DNA from: Pectobacterium actinidiae
Lineage (GTDB): Bacteria; Pseudomonadota; Gammaproteobacteria; Enterobacterales; Enterobacteriaceae
Assembly (NCBI RefSeq): GCF_000803315.1
Contig: NZ_JRMH01000001.1
Span: 2,852,001-2,916,000 of the forward strand
DNA: 64,000 bases
Reading direction: 5' to 3'
Below are positions 55,802-64,000 of this stretch, in pieces; positions within the stretch are counted from its first letter, which is position 1, and the number at the start of each line of letters is the position of its first letter. A program made the position numbers and the translations under genes. The notes under the pieces are model-generated. The model was given only the letters and a program-made list of their open reading frames with translations, ran no database searches and was not told the DNA's origin.

Positions 55802-56128
55802 GGTTTCTCTCCTGCATAAAATACGTGCGCATTACACGGAATAATACACTTATCATAGCACCAAAAACAGGCCCTGCTACCGTTGTAGTCCTGCAAACTT
55901 CACAGCCAGTCGTCATACCTGAGCCGTGGTTTGCAGCAATCACCGCTGTACAAACGCCATTTGCGGGATGCGCGGGCTCTTTGCCGCCCGCACCCGCAGC
56001 CTGCGAATTTTCCGGGCATCAAATGCCCGGGAAATTCGCAGGGAAATTAATCTCCCTGAGACTTCTGTCACTCTGCCGCCCCGCAATAAGGTTAAAGCCG
56101 CACTCCTTTGCGGCTTATCATCTCCGAC
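55802..56128. repeat. Gap with an 18-base-arm hairpin between ccdA and ardC
   Basis: Arms TGCGAATTTTCCGGGCAT (56002-56019) and ATGCCCGGGAAATTCGCA (56023-56040) match at 17 of 18 positions around a 3-base loop. It lies just past the ardC stop (minus strand), so it may end the ardC transcript or be a protein site. The rest should hold the ccdAB promoter; no gene. Confidence 0.7.
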
Positions 56129-57046
56129 TCAAATCTTATCCATCAGATAACGATGCGCTTTTGAGGCGGCACTGGCTGCTTTGAAAACATAGCGCTTGTC
56201 GTTTTTCAGCGCCTGGAGCCATGAGGCAATATAGCTTTCATGCTGCACCTCTCCAACAATCCCCAACTCCGCCACTAATTCTTCCTCCGCATAATCTGCA
56301 CTGCCAAATTTCCCTTTCATTTCACGATTAAGCCGTTTTTTACCACCGCTCCAGTGAACCAGCTCATGCAGGCCGGTAGCATAGAAATTAGCTGCATCTG
56401 AAAACAGATGGCGCTCCGGTAGCCAGACTTCATCAGTTAAGGGTTGGAAAAAGGCATTTTGTCCTTTCTCAATGATGTTTGCGCCGCTTTTTCGGAACAG
56501 ATTTTCAGCCTCCGGCAACGGGTCAAAGGTTGCTTCCGGGCTGACTGTTGCAGTTATCAGCGGAAGGCCATCAATTTGTTCAACATTGAACACATTGAAG
56601 GTTTTCAGCATCGGGATCTGGTCGATTTCGCCGTCTTCGTTTTCTTTCTCTAAGGTTGTATAGAAAATGGCTGTCGTGCCGTGCTCGCCTTTACGAACCT
56701 GCCCACCGACTGCCTGTGCTTGTTTGTAGGTCATCCAGCTTGAATCACCGAAGCCCTGTTTTGACGCACTGCACCACAACAGCATGATATTCATTCCGCT
56801 ATACGCGATACCGGTTGCGAAGTTGGAAGGCAACCCAGACATGCCCGGCACTCGTTGCCACGGGCAAGACCACGGTTTTACACCTGCTTCAAACGCTGCA
56901 ATGATGTTGTTGGTGACAGTCTGATAAATATCGGTTTTGGCTTTAGAAAATTTCGTTTTTGAGGAGCCTGACTGCTCCAGCGGGGATACGCTGGTCGCCG
57001 CTGCGGTGTTAGGGGCGCTAGTCTGGGTATGCAGGGAAATGGTCAT
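56129..57046 (-). CDS. ardC: ArdC-family antirestriction protein
   Basis: A 305-residue protein: N-terminal ssDNA-binding domain (YQTVTNNIIAAFEAGVKPWS, residues about 41-60, then YSGMNIMLLW) and a C-terminal zincin-like metalloprotease domain with HELVHWSG (near residue 228) and EELVAELG. ArdC protects incoming single-stranded DNA from host restriction. A poly-Thr/Ser N-terminal stretch (residues 5-30) precedes the domain. It is on the minus strand, opposite to mobC, in the leading-region position relative to oriT. Confidence 0.93.
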   Translation of the reverse strand: MTISLHTQTSAPNTAAATSVSPLEQSGSSKTKFSKAKTDIYQTVTNNIIAAFEAGVKPWSCPWQRVPGMSGLPSNFATGIAYSGMNIMLLWCSASKQGFGDSSWMTYKQAQAVGGQVRKGEHGTTAIFYTTLEKENEDGEIDQIPMLKTFNVFNVEQIDGLPLITATVSPEATFDPLPEAENLFRKSGANIIEKGQNAFFQPLTDEVWLPERHLFSDAANFYATGLHELVHWSGGKKRLNREMKGKFGSADYAEEELVAELGIVGEVQHESYIASWLQALKNDKRYVFKAASAASKAHRYLMDKI

Positions 57047-57297
57047 GTTTTTTCTCCGTCAGTGGTGTGATTTTCGTCTTCGTATCGCCTGACGGTTCGC
57101 TTTCCCGACATCGTTCCGGCACGCAAGGGCGCAGAATGCGTGCCATTTACCCTTGCGGGACGGGTTGTATTGGGAAACGATTAACCGGAAGCTGATACGG
57201 GAACGGAAATCACGCGGGAGAAAAACTGACCCTACATAGTCGGGTGTAGCGCCCCTTAGGCCGCAGAGGTGAAATGGGTTTGGGTTTACCGGGATAC

Positions 57298-57447
57298 TTA
57301 CACAACCTGGGTCACCGAGTACTGGTGCTGCAGAACTAAATTGACACATTCCTGCTTGAGCTCATGGGGAAACGCCTTTCTTCGCATTCTCACCTCGTTA
57401 GCGTTGCTCATTATATCTCTAACAACGTGTCCGAAATGATTAGACCA
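57298..57447 (-). mobile_element. IS3-family debris upstream of ardC
   Basis: On the minus strand, 57387 begins MRRKAFPHELKQECVNLVLQ, the N terminus of an IS3-type orfA, which stops after 29 residues. It runs straight into TGTAAGTATCCCGGTAAA (57302-57285), the same IS end as that of the remnant at 9794. The outer end may be TGGTCTAATCATTTCG (minus, ending 57447). Two broken ISs appear fused. The rest of 57047-57657 holds no intact gene; a 96-codon minus frame (57059-57349) covers this debris and is doubtful. Confidence 0.7.
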
Positions 57448-57551
57448 TTACAAGCATGAAGCGGGAGAGAGACATCGGCATTTTGTCAGAGCACAAAAAA
57501 TATTTCTCTCATCTCAGGGGAAGCGTTAAAAATTTTGAATATATTAAAAAA

Positions 57552-57568
57552 GCCTGCTGTTAGCAGGC
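57552..57568 (-). terminator. Rho-independent terminator
   Basis: GCCTGCT (57552-57558) and AGCAGGC (57562-57568) with a 3-base loop, followed on the minus strand by a T run (A tract 57546-57551). It is 90 bases past the stop of the 57658 gene. Confidence 0.82.
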
Positions 57569-57657
57569 CATAAGGATTTTTTACTCATTTTTTGTTCGCT
57601 TCTGATAAATGAGGTAAGTACGTAATTAAACGTGAAGCAGAGAACAAAATGAAAACA

Positions 57658-57885
57658 TTATAAATATTTCCTGGCCGCATCGAATATTTCCAGTGACGTT
57701 AACTCCCTGTCAGAGGCCACGTAAATAACGCCATGATCGCCGGTTAAGGAATGAATGTCTGCGGTCATAATCCGAAGATGTGTTTCTTCACCGTTTGGGT
57801 ATTCCTGCCTGATAGAGGATATATCCTCCAGAACGGTCATGACTTTACAGAATTCAGCATTAAAGAAAACAAGGACTTTTATCAT
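57658..57885 (-). CDS. Small protein of unknown function (75 residues)
   Basis: MIKVLVFFNAEFCKVMTVLE at the N terminus, with alternating strands and helices (IMTADIHSLTGDHGVIYVAS, LEIFDAARKYL) that suggest a compact alpha/beta fold. GGTGG lies just before ATG 57885. It has its own terminator. I do not recognise a family. Confidence 0.6.
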   Translation of the reverse strand: MIKVLVFFNAEFCKVMTVLEDISSIRQEYPNGEETHLRIMTADIHSLTGDHGVIYVASDRELTSLEIFDAARKYL

Positions 57886-57967
57886 ATGCCACCATAATTC
57901 TGTTAGTCTTTTTCATCACTCTGTTCTCTCAGTGATGTTAACTGGCAGATGCCATTAAGGTAAAATC

Positions 57968-58016
57968 AAGGAGGTGATGCTTTCGGAGGCAGCAAGGCCT
58001 CTTTATAAATTTTTTA
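57968..58016 (+). promoter_or_regulatory. Extended Shine-Dalgarno motif followed by a weak hairpin
   Basis: AAGGAGGTGAT (57968-57978) is an 11-base match to the 3' end of 16S rRNA. It is followed by ATG at 57977 opening a 14-codon frame (MLSEAARPLYKFFI), a GAGGC/GCCTC stem (57986-58001) and a T run (58010-58016). The spacing is too short for normal initiation. It may be a leader element; the remaining 57886-58210 stretch has no gene. Confidence 0.4.
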
Positions 58017-58210
58017 TTTAACAATAAGTTAGATTCTTATTTTAGACTTTTCATGCAGCAGACCTGCATTCATCACATCGGTCAGCACACTCATGCATGT
58101 GCAAAAATATGCTGACCTGATATTAAGAACAAACTACCTTTCTCTAAATTAATTTATGGATGCGTCTACTCAGGAATAACCCCTCATCGTTATCGCAGAT
58201 CCACAAATAT

Positions 58211-58429
58211 TTATTTATCGCAAAGTATTACGTTTGCAACTGCCGGGCCTTTATCACCACTATGTATTGCGAATTCTACTTTCTGTCCTTCAAATAAAGT
58301 TTTGAAGTTATCGCCATTAAGCGCAGAAAAATGAACAAAGATATCTTTGCTTCCATCGAGCGGAGAGATGAAACCAAAGCCTTTGTCTTCATTAAACCAC
58401 TTTACCAGGCCTTTAATTCTTGAGGTCAT
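58211..58429 (-). CDS. Cold-shock protein (CspA family)
   Basis: A 72-residue OB-fold RNA chaperone with RNP1 (KGFGFISP) and RNP2 (DIFVHFSAL) motifs, in the order [20 protein letters not shown]. It binds single-stranded RNA and DNA and melts structures. GGGAG precedes ATG 58429. Charged and longer at the N terminus than CspA. It diverges from the CspH-like gene. Confidence 0.95.
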   Translation of the reverse strand: MTSRIKGLVKWFNEDKGFGFISPLDGSKDIFVHFSALNGDNFKTLFEGQKVEFAIHSGDKGPAVANVILCDK

Positions 58430-58481
58430 ACTGACTCCCGTTACATATTAGTATTGATAGTAAACGTATAGTATTAAGCGT

Positions 58482-58665
58482 ATGGACTTAAAAGAAGGGG
58501 ATATCAGCGATAGCGCCTGGTGATGAGGACTGCACGGAAAATGTTTTACGTTCGTTTGTAGATCGAACTGATGAGGTCATTAAGGCACGGGAAGTCATAA
58601 TAAGCAAATTATATTTTAGCCATCCAGAGATCCCGCATGAGAAATTAAACGTGGCATTTAATTGA
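58482..58665 (+). pseudogene. Possible frameshifted small gene between two csp genes
   Basis: ATG 58482 reads MDLKEGDISDSAW then stops. In the +1 frame, from about 58522, the reading continues [47 protein letters not shown] and stops at 58665. Removing one base near 58518-58522 gives a 60-residue protein of natural composition. No family is recognised and the ribosome binding site is weak. Confidence 0.5.
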
Positions 58666-58709
58666 TTTCTACGTATAGTTATTACGTGTTTTCAATAAAA
58701 GGAATTGAT

Positions 58710-58922
58710 TTGTCCCGTAAAATGACAGGAATTGTCAAAAGTTTTGATAGCCTTAGTGGCAAAGGTCTCATCACCCCTTCAGATGGTCGAAAAGACGTTC
58801 TGCTTCACATTTCAGCCGTTAACCCTGGCGAATCAGAATTACTTATTCCAGGGATCCGCATCGAATTTTGTCGGATCAATGGTCTCAGTGGACCCATGGC
58901 GGCGAACATCTATCTTTCCTGA
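58710..58922 (+). CDS. cspH: CspH-like cold-shock protein, TTG start
   Basis: A 70-residue protein aligning over its length with E. coli Csp[41 protein letters not shown] and [24 protein letters not shown] end. Compared with CspA it lacks the aromatic RNP residues (KGLITPS replaces KGFGFI). I chose TTG 58710 since AAAGGA lies seven bases upstream and the protein then has CspH length; ATG 58722 would cut four residues. Likely cold- or stress-controlled. Confidence 0.88.
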   Translation: MSRKMTGIVKSFDSLSGKGLITPSDGRKDVLLHISAVNPGESELLIPGIRIEFCRINGLSGPMAANIYLS

Positions 58923-59043
58923 AACGACGTCATCTCTACCTGTTTTATCCCGCCACTGAATAAATAATGGGAGGATAAATTAAATGATTAAATTTCAATC
59001 AAACGTGTTACGGTGAAGCTCATTCATTGAAAGGTTAATCATC

Positions 59044-59208
59044 ATGTCTCTCATCGATTACGCAATGAAATTCATTGGTGGCTCATCGACGTCCTTTGTC
59101 ATCTGTCCGGTTTGCGGCTTACGCTCATCTCAATCTCTCTCTCGAGTTCGCCGTAAACAGACAATGCTGTGCCCGGGTTGTAAGGCGCTGTTTGTCTCAC
59201 CACACTAA
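59044..59208 (+). CDS. YnfU-family zinc-binding small protein
   Basis: A 54-residue protein, too short for routine gene calls, with a C4 zinc motif: CPVCGLRSSQSLSRVRRKQ followed by MLCPGCKALFVSP. It matches the YnfU/YmcF family, which in E. coli also sits next to cold-shock genes. A GAAAGG site precedes ATG 59044. Function unknown. Confidence 0.85.
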   Translation: MSLIDYAMKFIGGSSTSFVICPVCGLRSSQSLSRVRRKQTMLCPGCKALFVSPH

Positions 59209-59364
59209 TCCTGACACTGAGTCACACACAAACCCCGTGCTCTATACTTAAGTTAAATTTAAGCAGCTGTTAAATCCCTGATGCCTTACGCCCATCCTGA
59301 GAGAACGTTTCTGAACTGATTTCGCAACTGCCCCTGCGCGCTAACGTCGCATCAGAGCAACGCT

Positions 59365-62300
59365 ATGAAAATGACCCCCAGGGCGTGGTTTAACCGCTCC
59401 CGTATTCCGATGAATGCTGCCGAAAACGTCACGTTTTCGGCGAACGATCCTGCTGGTGAAAGTACGCCGCGGTTAGAACTCTTTTCGACCGCCCAGATGG
59501 AACGCTACGGTCAGAAGCTGGCGCGAACCCATAAATTATCGCCAGATAAACATCCTTATTATCTTCTGAAAAGACTCGGCGACAATGAGGCCGTCATCAC
59601 CCAAAACTGCTATGAGCTTAACGCAGGTAAAAAGACCAGTATCATGCCCGCCGGTGAGTGGTTGCTGGACAATTATTATCTGATTGAGGAACAAATCCGC
59701 ACTGTCCGCCAGCACTTGCCAAAAAGCTTTGGTAAAGGACTCCCGTCGCTGATGTCGCCGCTGAATTGCCCACGAATTTACAATATTGCATCAGAGGCCA
59801 TTGCTCACAGTGATGGCCGCTGGGATGCCACCAGCCTGGCCAGTTATCTGACAGCCTATCAACAGGTGATACCGCTGACATTGGGTGAAGTCTGGGCGTT
59901 ACCGGGAATGCTGCGTCTGGCGCTGATCGAAAATCTTCGTCGTATCAGCATAGAAGTGATAAAAGCGCAGCAGGACAGAAACCTGGCAGATACGTGGATA
60001 ACAAGGATTTTCGAATGCGCAGAGAGTGCACCAGGTGATTTAATCATGGTGGTTGCCGATATGGCGCGATCCCGACCTCCGTTAACCAGTGCGTTTGTCG
60101 CAGAGCTGGTGCGGCGCCTGCAAGGACATGGCAACTCGCTGTCGTTACCCCTGACCTGGGTTGATCAGTGCCTTCGGGAACAGGGGATCACCACCGATGT
60201 TCTCATACATAGCTTCAATCAACAGCTTGCCGCCAGCCAGCTTTCTGTCAGTAACAGCATCGCGGGTCTGCGATTACTGAGTGAAACGGACTGGGCTGAT
60301 TTCGCCGAAGTGATCAGTGTCGTCGAACAGACATTACGCAATGATCCTGCCAGTATCTATCCCCGGATGCATTTCAATACCCGGGATCATTACCGCCACG
60401 TTATTGAGATTCTGGCCAGAGATAGTGGTCTCAGTGAGCCAGCGGTTGCTAACAGGGTGCTGGCGCTTTCAGGGGAAGCGGCTCCCGACACACTGGAACA
60501 TCACGTTGGCTATTATCTCGCGGGCGAAGGTCGACAGCAGTTGGAAATTCAACTGTTGGCAGACACCTCTAAGTTCATACGTTTGCGGCACAGTTTCAAC
60601 AGAATAACCCTGCTGTCATGGCTTGGAAGCCTGGCGTTATTGACTACCGCAACGACAGCGACAATATTGGACGAAACTGCCCTGCAGGGCGCAGACTGGC
60701 TGCTGATCGCGGTGGCATTGCCTCTTATTATCGCTCTCACTCAGTTAATGAGTGATTTGCTCAGTGACGCAACTGCTCGTTTTCGCGTTCCTCGTCCATT
60801 ACCCAGGATGGATTTTTCAAACGGCATTCCCGCTGATAGTGCAACTATGATCGTCATCCCCTGCATGCTGACTAGCCACGAAAGTTTCAGCAAACTTCTC
60901 AGCAGTCTTGAAGTCTGCTGGCTAGGGAATGAAAACGAAAATCTCAGATTTGCTTTGCTCACCGATTTCGCTGATTCTGAGAATGAACCCTCGCCGGAAA
61001 GTAATGCTCTGCTCAGACAGGCGATCGCCGATATGCAGGCGCTTAATCGCCGCTATCCCTCCAGCCGCCCGCGTTTTTATCTGCTACACCGCCAGCCGGA
61101 ATGGAACCCCGCAGACGGAACGTGGATGGGCTATGAACGCAAGCGGGGGAAACTGGCGTTGCTTAACAGTTGGTTGCGTCATCCGGGGATACAATTCGTC
61201 AGCGTTGCAGATATGCCTGCTCACCTTTTACCGGATCACATTAAATACGTCATTACCCTGGACAGTGATACGGTGCTACCGCGTGATACGGCGCACAAAC
61301 TGGTCGCCACGATGGCGCATCCGCTGAATAAGCCAGAGTATGATCCGGTACGCCAGAGGGTTGTCAAAGGATTCGGCATTCTGCAACCCGGTCTTGCCGA
61401 GGAGATACCGCGCAATGGTCAGGGATGTTACGCCACCATCCGCAGCAGCGTACCGGGCAATAACCCCTATTCGATGATGTCTTCGGATATCTATCAGGAT
61501 CTCTTTGGGGAGGGATCGTTCGTGGGCAAAGGGATTTATGATGTCGATATCTTTGTTCTGGCGACCGCCAACACCTGCCCGGAAAATCTGGTTCTCAGCC
61601 ATGATTTACTCGAAGGATGCTATGCGCGATCGGGTTTGCTGAGTGAAGTGTTACTCTACGAACAGTACCCTAATAATTATCTTGCGGATGTCGCTCGTCG
61701 TTCACGTTGGATCAGGGGCGACTGGCAACTGCTTAACTGGCTGAAGCCACACGTCAGAAAAGCCGATGGAACGCGGGATAAGAATCCGCTGACCGCACTT
61801 TCTTACTGGAAATTACTTGATAATCTGCGTCGCAGTCTGGTCGCCCCCTCTTTACTGGTATTGCTGTTCTTCACCCTGCTTTGGGTACCCAATCCATTTT
61901 ACTGGCTTGGCGTACTGACGCTGATATGGCTGTTGCCTGCAATCCTCAGCACCACCCATGACCTTCTCCATAAACCTCTGCGCCGCCGCCTGAAGCCGCA
62001 TCTGTTACTTGTGGGGGCGGGCGCGCTGAAGCGTCTGTCAGGTATCGGTCTTAATTTTGCGATACTGCCGCACGAAGCCGGATATTCGATAAAAGCGATC
62101 GCCGTGACGCTATGGCGACTGGGGATAAGCAGGCGTCACCTCAGCCAGTGGGTCAGCCACAGCCAGGACAGCAATCAGGCCAGACCCACTGTTGCACGTT
62201 TTTATCAGGCGATGTGGCTGAATGTTGCAGGTGGTGTGACGCTGATAATACTGGTCCGACAATTTGCCCCCCAACTGCTGTGGATTGCGTTACTGACTGG

Positions 62301-64000
62301 TTTGTTATGGTGTGTGGCGCCGCTGCTGATGAGCTGGCTGAGTCGCCAGCCCGTGCGTAAGGTGTTTTCGCCAAATCAGGAACAAAAACAGCTGTTACGC
62401 CAGACAAGCCGTGAAATCTGGGCTTTTTTTGAAACCTTTGCCACAGCAAAAGAGAACTGGCTCCCGCCTGATAATTATCAGGAAATACCACAACCGACGG
62501 TGGCACATCGAACTTCCCCTACCAATATTGGTCTTTCACTTATGGCTAACCTGACGGCATGGGACTTTGGCTACCTGCCCGGCGGAGAGGTGCTCCGGCG
62601 CGTGTCGCTCACGCTCGACACGCTGGATAAAATGGAGCACTACCGGGGCCATCTCTACAACTGGTATGACACCCGTACACTGGTCCCCCTCAGCCCACGC
62701 TATATCTCCAGCGTCGACAGCGGCAACATGGCCGGGCATTTGTTGACGCTGCGTGCAGGGCTGTCCGCCATGCGTCATCAGCCTGTTTTAAACAGCCAAC
62801 AGATACTGGCAGGACTGAACGATACGCTGGATATTCTGGAAAAACAGTGGGGTCAGAACCCACCTGACAGCCTGCGGCTGCTGCGCAAACACTGCCTGAG
62901 CGCGGTGTCGCTCTCTTCGCAGGCGTTTTTCAGCTCGCTGAAAAACATGTGCACCCAGTGCAATCATCTGACCTCGCTATGTTCTCAGGGATCTCCCCTG
63001 CAGATGCGCTGGGCAGGACATCTAGAGCATCAACTGGTTCAGCTTTGTCATGAGTGGTCGCTGTTGCTTGGCTGGTTACCTGCATCCTGGAACGAACAGA
63101 CGCTGCCGACTCTGAGCGAGCTTGCCCGTGCGGTATTTACTGGCAAAGGAACACCTCCGGCGTCAGCGACGGAGCAGGCCCGAATGCGACTCAATATTAT
63201 CACCGAACTTGAACAGCGGCTGGATGAGCATGCCCGGATGGATTTCGCCTTTCTGTACAGCGAAGCAACCAGTTTGCTCAGTGTCGGTTATAACTGTGAC
63301 ACGAATACGCCAGACAAGAGCCACTACGATCTCCTGCCGTCTGAAATTCGCCTGACCAGTTTTCTTGCCATTGCGACTAATCAGCTACCGCTTAAAAGCT
63401 GGTACGCATTGGGTCGACTGTTTACCACGATTGATAATGAAACTGCCCTGATGTCATGGAGCGGGTCCATGTTTGAATACCTGATGCCGAATCTGGTGAT
63501 GCCCACCTGGCCCGGCAGCCTGCTCGATGAAATGAGTCAGTCGGCGGTTATGCGCCAGATTCGCTGGGGGAAAGAACGCGGGGTACCATGGGGTGTTTCA
63601 GAGTCTGGCTATCATGCTTTTGATGTTCAACATAATTATCAGTATCAGGCATTTGGCGTACCGGGTCTTGGTCTGCGCAGGGGGCTTGCCGATGACATGG
63701 TTGTCGCACCTTACGCCACAATGCTGGCGCTGATGGTTTCCCCACAGAGAGCCTGTGAGAACCTGTTCAGACTGCAAAAAAATGGCGCACACGGCGAATA
63801 CGGTTTTTATGAAGCTCTGGACTATACCCCCTCACGCCTCGCAACCGGCCAGCTCTATGCGGTGGTACAGTCCTGGATGGCGCATCACCAGGGCATGGCA
63901 TTTCAGGCGCTGGCTCATGTGCTGCTTGACGCCCCCATGACTGAACGATTCATGTCCAGTACAGTATTCCGGTCAGCAAGTCTGCTGTTACAGGAGCGCG
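59365..64000 (+). CDS. ndvB: Cyclic beta-1,2-glucan synthase NdvB/ChvB (3' partial)
   Basis: From ATG 59365 the frame stays open to the window end: 1545 codons with no stop, the first half of a protein usually near 2850 residues. NdvB polymerises UDP-glucose into cyclic beta-1,2-glucans at the inner membrane. The GT84 transferase region has the DSDTVLPRD motif at residue 633 and RRSRWIRGDWQLLNW near 775, with membrane helices before (about 415-460) and after (830-870). The glycoamylase-like domain starts near 1390: WGVSESGYHAFDVQHNYQYQ, FGVPGLGLRRGLADD, and the hallmark WMAHHQGMAF near 1505. The GH94 phosphorylase domain is beyond the window. Confidence 0.95.
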   Translation, partial: MKMTPRAWFNRSRIPMNAAENVTFSANDPAGESTPRLELFSTAQMERYGQKLARTHKLSPDKHPYYLLKRLGDNEAVITQNCYELNAGKKTSIMPAGEWLLDNYYLIEEQIRTVRQHLPKSFGKGLPSLMSPLNCPRIYNIASEAIAHSDGRWDATSLASYLTAYQQVIPLTLGEVWALPGMLRLALIENLRRISIEVIKAQQDRNLADTWITRIFECAESAPGDLIMVVADMARSRPPLTSAFVAELVRRLQGHGNSLSLPLTWVDQCLREQGITTDVLIHSFNQQLAASQLSVSNSIAGLRLLSETDWADFAEVISVVEQTLRNDPASIYPRMHFNTRDHYRHVIEILARDSGLSEPAVANRVLALSGEAAPDTLEHHVGYYLAGEGRQQLEIQLLADTSKFIRLRHSFNRITLLSWLGSLALLTTATTATILDETALQGADWLLIAVALPLIIALTQLMSDLLSDATARFRVPRPLPRMDFSNGIPADSATMIVIPCMLTSHESFSKLLSSLEVCWLGNENENLRFALLTDFADSENEPSPESNALLRQAIADMQALNRRYPSSRPRFYLLHRQPEWNPADGTWMGYERKRGKLALLNSWLRHPGIQFVSVADMPAHLLPDHIKYVITLDSDTVLPRDTAHKLVATMAHPLNKPEYDPVRQRVVKGFGILQPGLAEEIPRNGQGCYATIRSSVPGNNPYSMMSSDIYQDLFGEGSFVGKGIYDVDIFVLATANTCPENLVLSHDLLEGCYARSGLLSEVLLYEQYPNNYLADVARRSRWIRGDWQLLNWLKPHVRKADGTRDKNPLTALSYWKLLDNLRRSLVAPSLLVLLFFTLLWVPNPFYWLGVLTLIWLLPAILSTTHDLLHKPLRRRLKPHLLLVGAGALKRLSGIGLNFAILPHEAGYSIKAIAVTLWRLGISRRHLSQWVSHSQDSNQARPTVARFYQAMWLNVAGGVTLIILVRQFAPQLLWIALLTGLLWCVAPLLMSWLSRQPVRKVFSPNQEQKQLLRQTSREIWAFFETFATAKENWLPPDNYQEIPQPTVAHRTSPTNIGLSLMANLTAWDFGYLPGGEVLRRVSLTLDTLDKMEHYRGHLYNWYDTRTLVPLSPRYISSVDSGNMAGHLLTLRAGLSAMRHQPVLNSQQILAGLNDTLDILEKQWGQNPPDSLRLLRKHCLSAVSLSSQAFFSSLKNMCTQCNHLTSLCSQGSPLQMRWAGHLEHQLVQLCHEWSLLLGWLPASWNEQTLPTLSELARAVFTGKGTPPASATEQARMRLNIITELEQRLDEHARMDFAFLYSEATSLLSVGYNCDTNTPDKSHYDLLPSEIRLTSFLAIATNQLPLKSWYALGRLFTTIDNETALMSWSGSMFEYLMPNLVMPTWPGSLLDEMSQSAVMRQIRWGKERGVPWGVSESGYHAFDVQHNYQYQAFGVPGLGLRRGLADDMVVAPYATMLALMVSPQRACENLFRLQKNGAHGEYGFYEALDYTPSRLATGQLYAVVQSWMAHHQGMAFQALAHVLLDAPMTERFMSSTVFRSASLLLQER

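Noticed and set aside
57059..57349. A 96-codon minus-strand gene upstream of ardC
   Set aside because: It spans the junction of two IS fragments; part may be a relic, but the frame as a whole is not supported.
24613..64000. A second tRNA-Asn 3' repeat marking the right end of the element
   Set aside because: I looked for GTTCGAGTCCAGTCAGAGGA and found no other copy; the element probably ends beyond the window.

Overview
The window is chromosomal DNA of an enterobacterium, most likely a soft-rot Pectobacterium or a close relative. The core backbone has the order pgsA-uvrC-uvrY-yecF with a tRNA-Gly/Cys/Leu cluster beside pgsA, as in Escherichia coli. CycA, IraP and a Nac-like stub next to tRNA-Asn also point to Enterobacterales, and the uvrY product resembles the GacA/ExpA response regulator of soft-rot bacteria. 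The genus is an inference; no rRNA is present.

Region 1 (1-6904) is an orphan type VI secretion cassette: the end of a VgrG, a DUF4123 loading adaptor, an unrecognised 534-residue candidate effector, two duplicated exported proteins that look like a tandem immunity pair, a PAAR tip protein and a membrane protein with a GIDE-like domain. Region 2 (6905-14266) is a wrecked type I restriction-modification locus. hsdM has lost its 5' end at an illegitimate junction with a membrane-protein gene, hsdS is cut by an IS3-family remnant, and hsdR has a frameshift plus a complete 1057-bp IS903-like element with a 9-bp target duplication. An IS110 fragment and a P4-type integrase follow, next to tRNA-Leu(UAA), so regions 1-2 look like accessory DNA at that tRNA. 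The left end lies outside the window.

Region 3 (16006-24612) is core: tRNA-Leu/Cys/Gly, pgsA, uvrC, uvrY, yecF, a small unknown gene, tRNA-Lys(CUU), cycA, iraP, a 91-residue Nac-like stub and tRNA-Asn(GUU).

Region 4 (24613 to the window end) is an integrative and conjugative element (ICE) inserted at tRNA-Asn. It starts with a second P4-type integrase and small regulators. Its cargo (27260-38146) is rich in redox and stress genes: an exported alpha/beta hydrolase, an F420-dependent-type oxidoreductase, three LysR regulators, a tautomerase, an ABM-type protein, an Old Yellow Enzyme, a RamA/SoxS-like AraC protein, an exported LamG/ConA-like protein, a TetR regulator and a MipA/OmpV porin-like protein. 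After ICE housekeeping genes (AlpA, a frameshifted DUF2857 gene, TraR/DksA zinc finger) comes a full virB1-virB11 type IV secretion operon with an EexN exclusion lipoprotein. A TrbM/KikA-like protein, a hairpin-rich oriT candidate, a VirD4-type coupling protein and a MobC-family relaxase follow. Then come CcdAB, ArdC, IS debris, two cold-shock genes, a YnfU-like zinc protein and the first 1545 codons of a giant cyclic beta-1,2-glucan synthase (NdvB) that runs off the right edge. No copy of the tRNA-Asn 3' end was seen further right, so the element probably continues beyond the window.

The most unusual items are the tandem T6SS immunity candidates with an effector tail repeat kept under protein-level selection, two matching TetR-type palindromes shared by the tetR and mipA control regions, the six-hairpin oriT-like block before mobB/mobC, and a hidden frameshifted small gene between the cold-shock genes.
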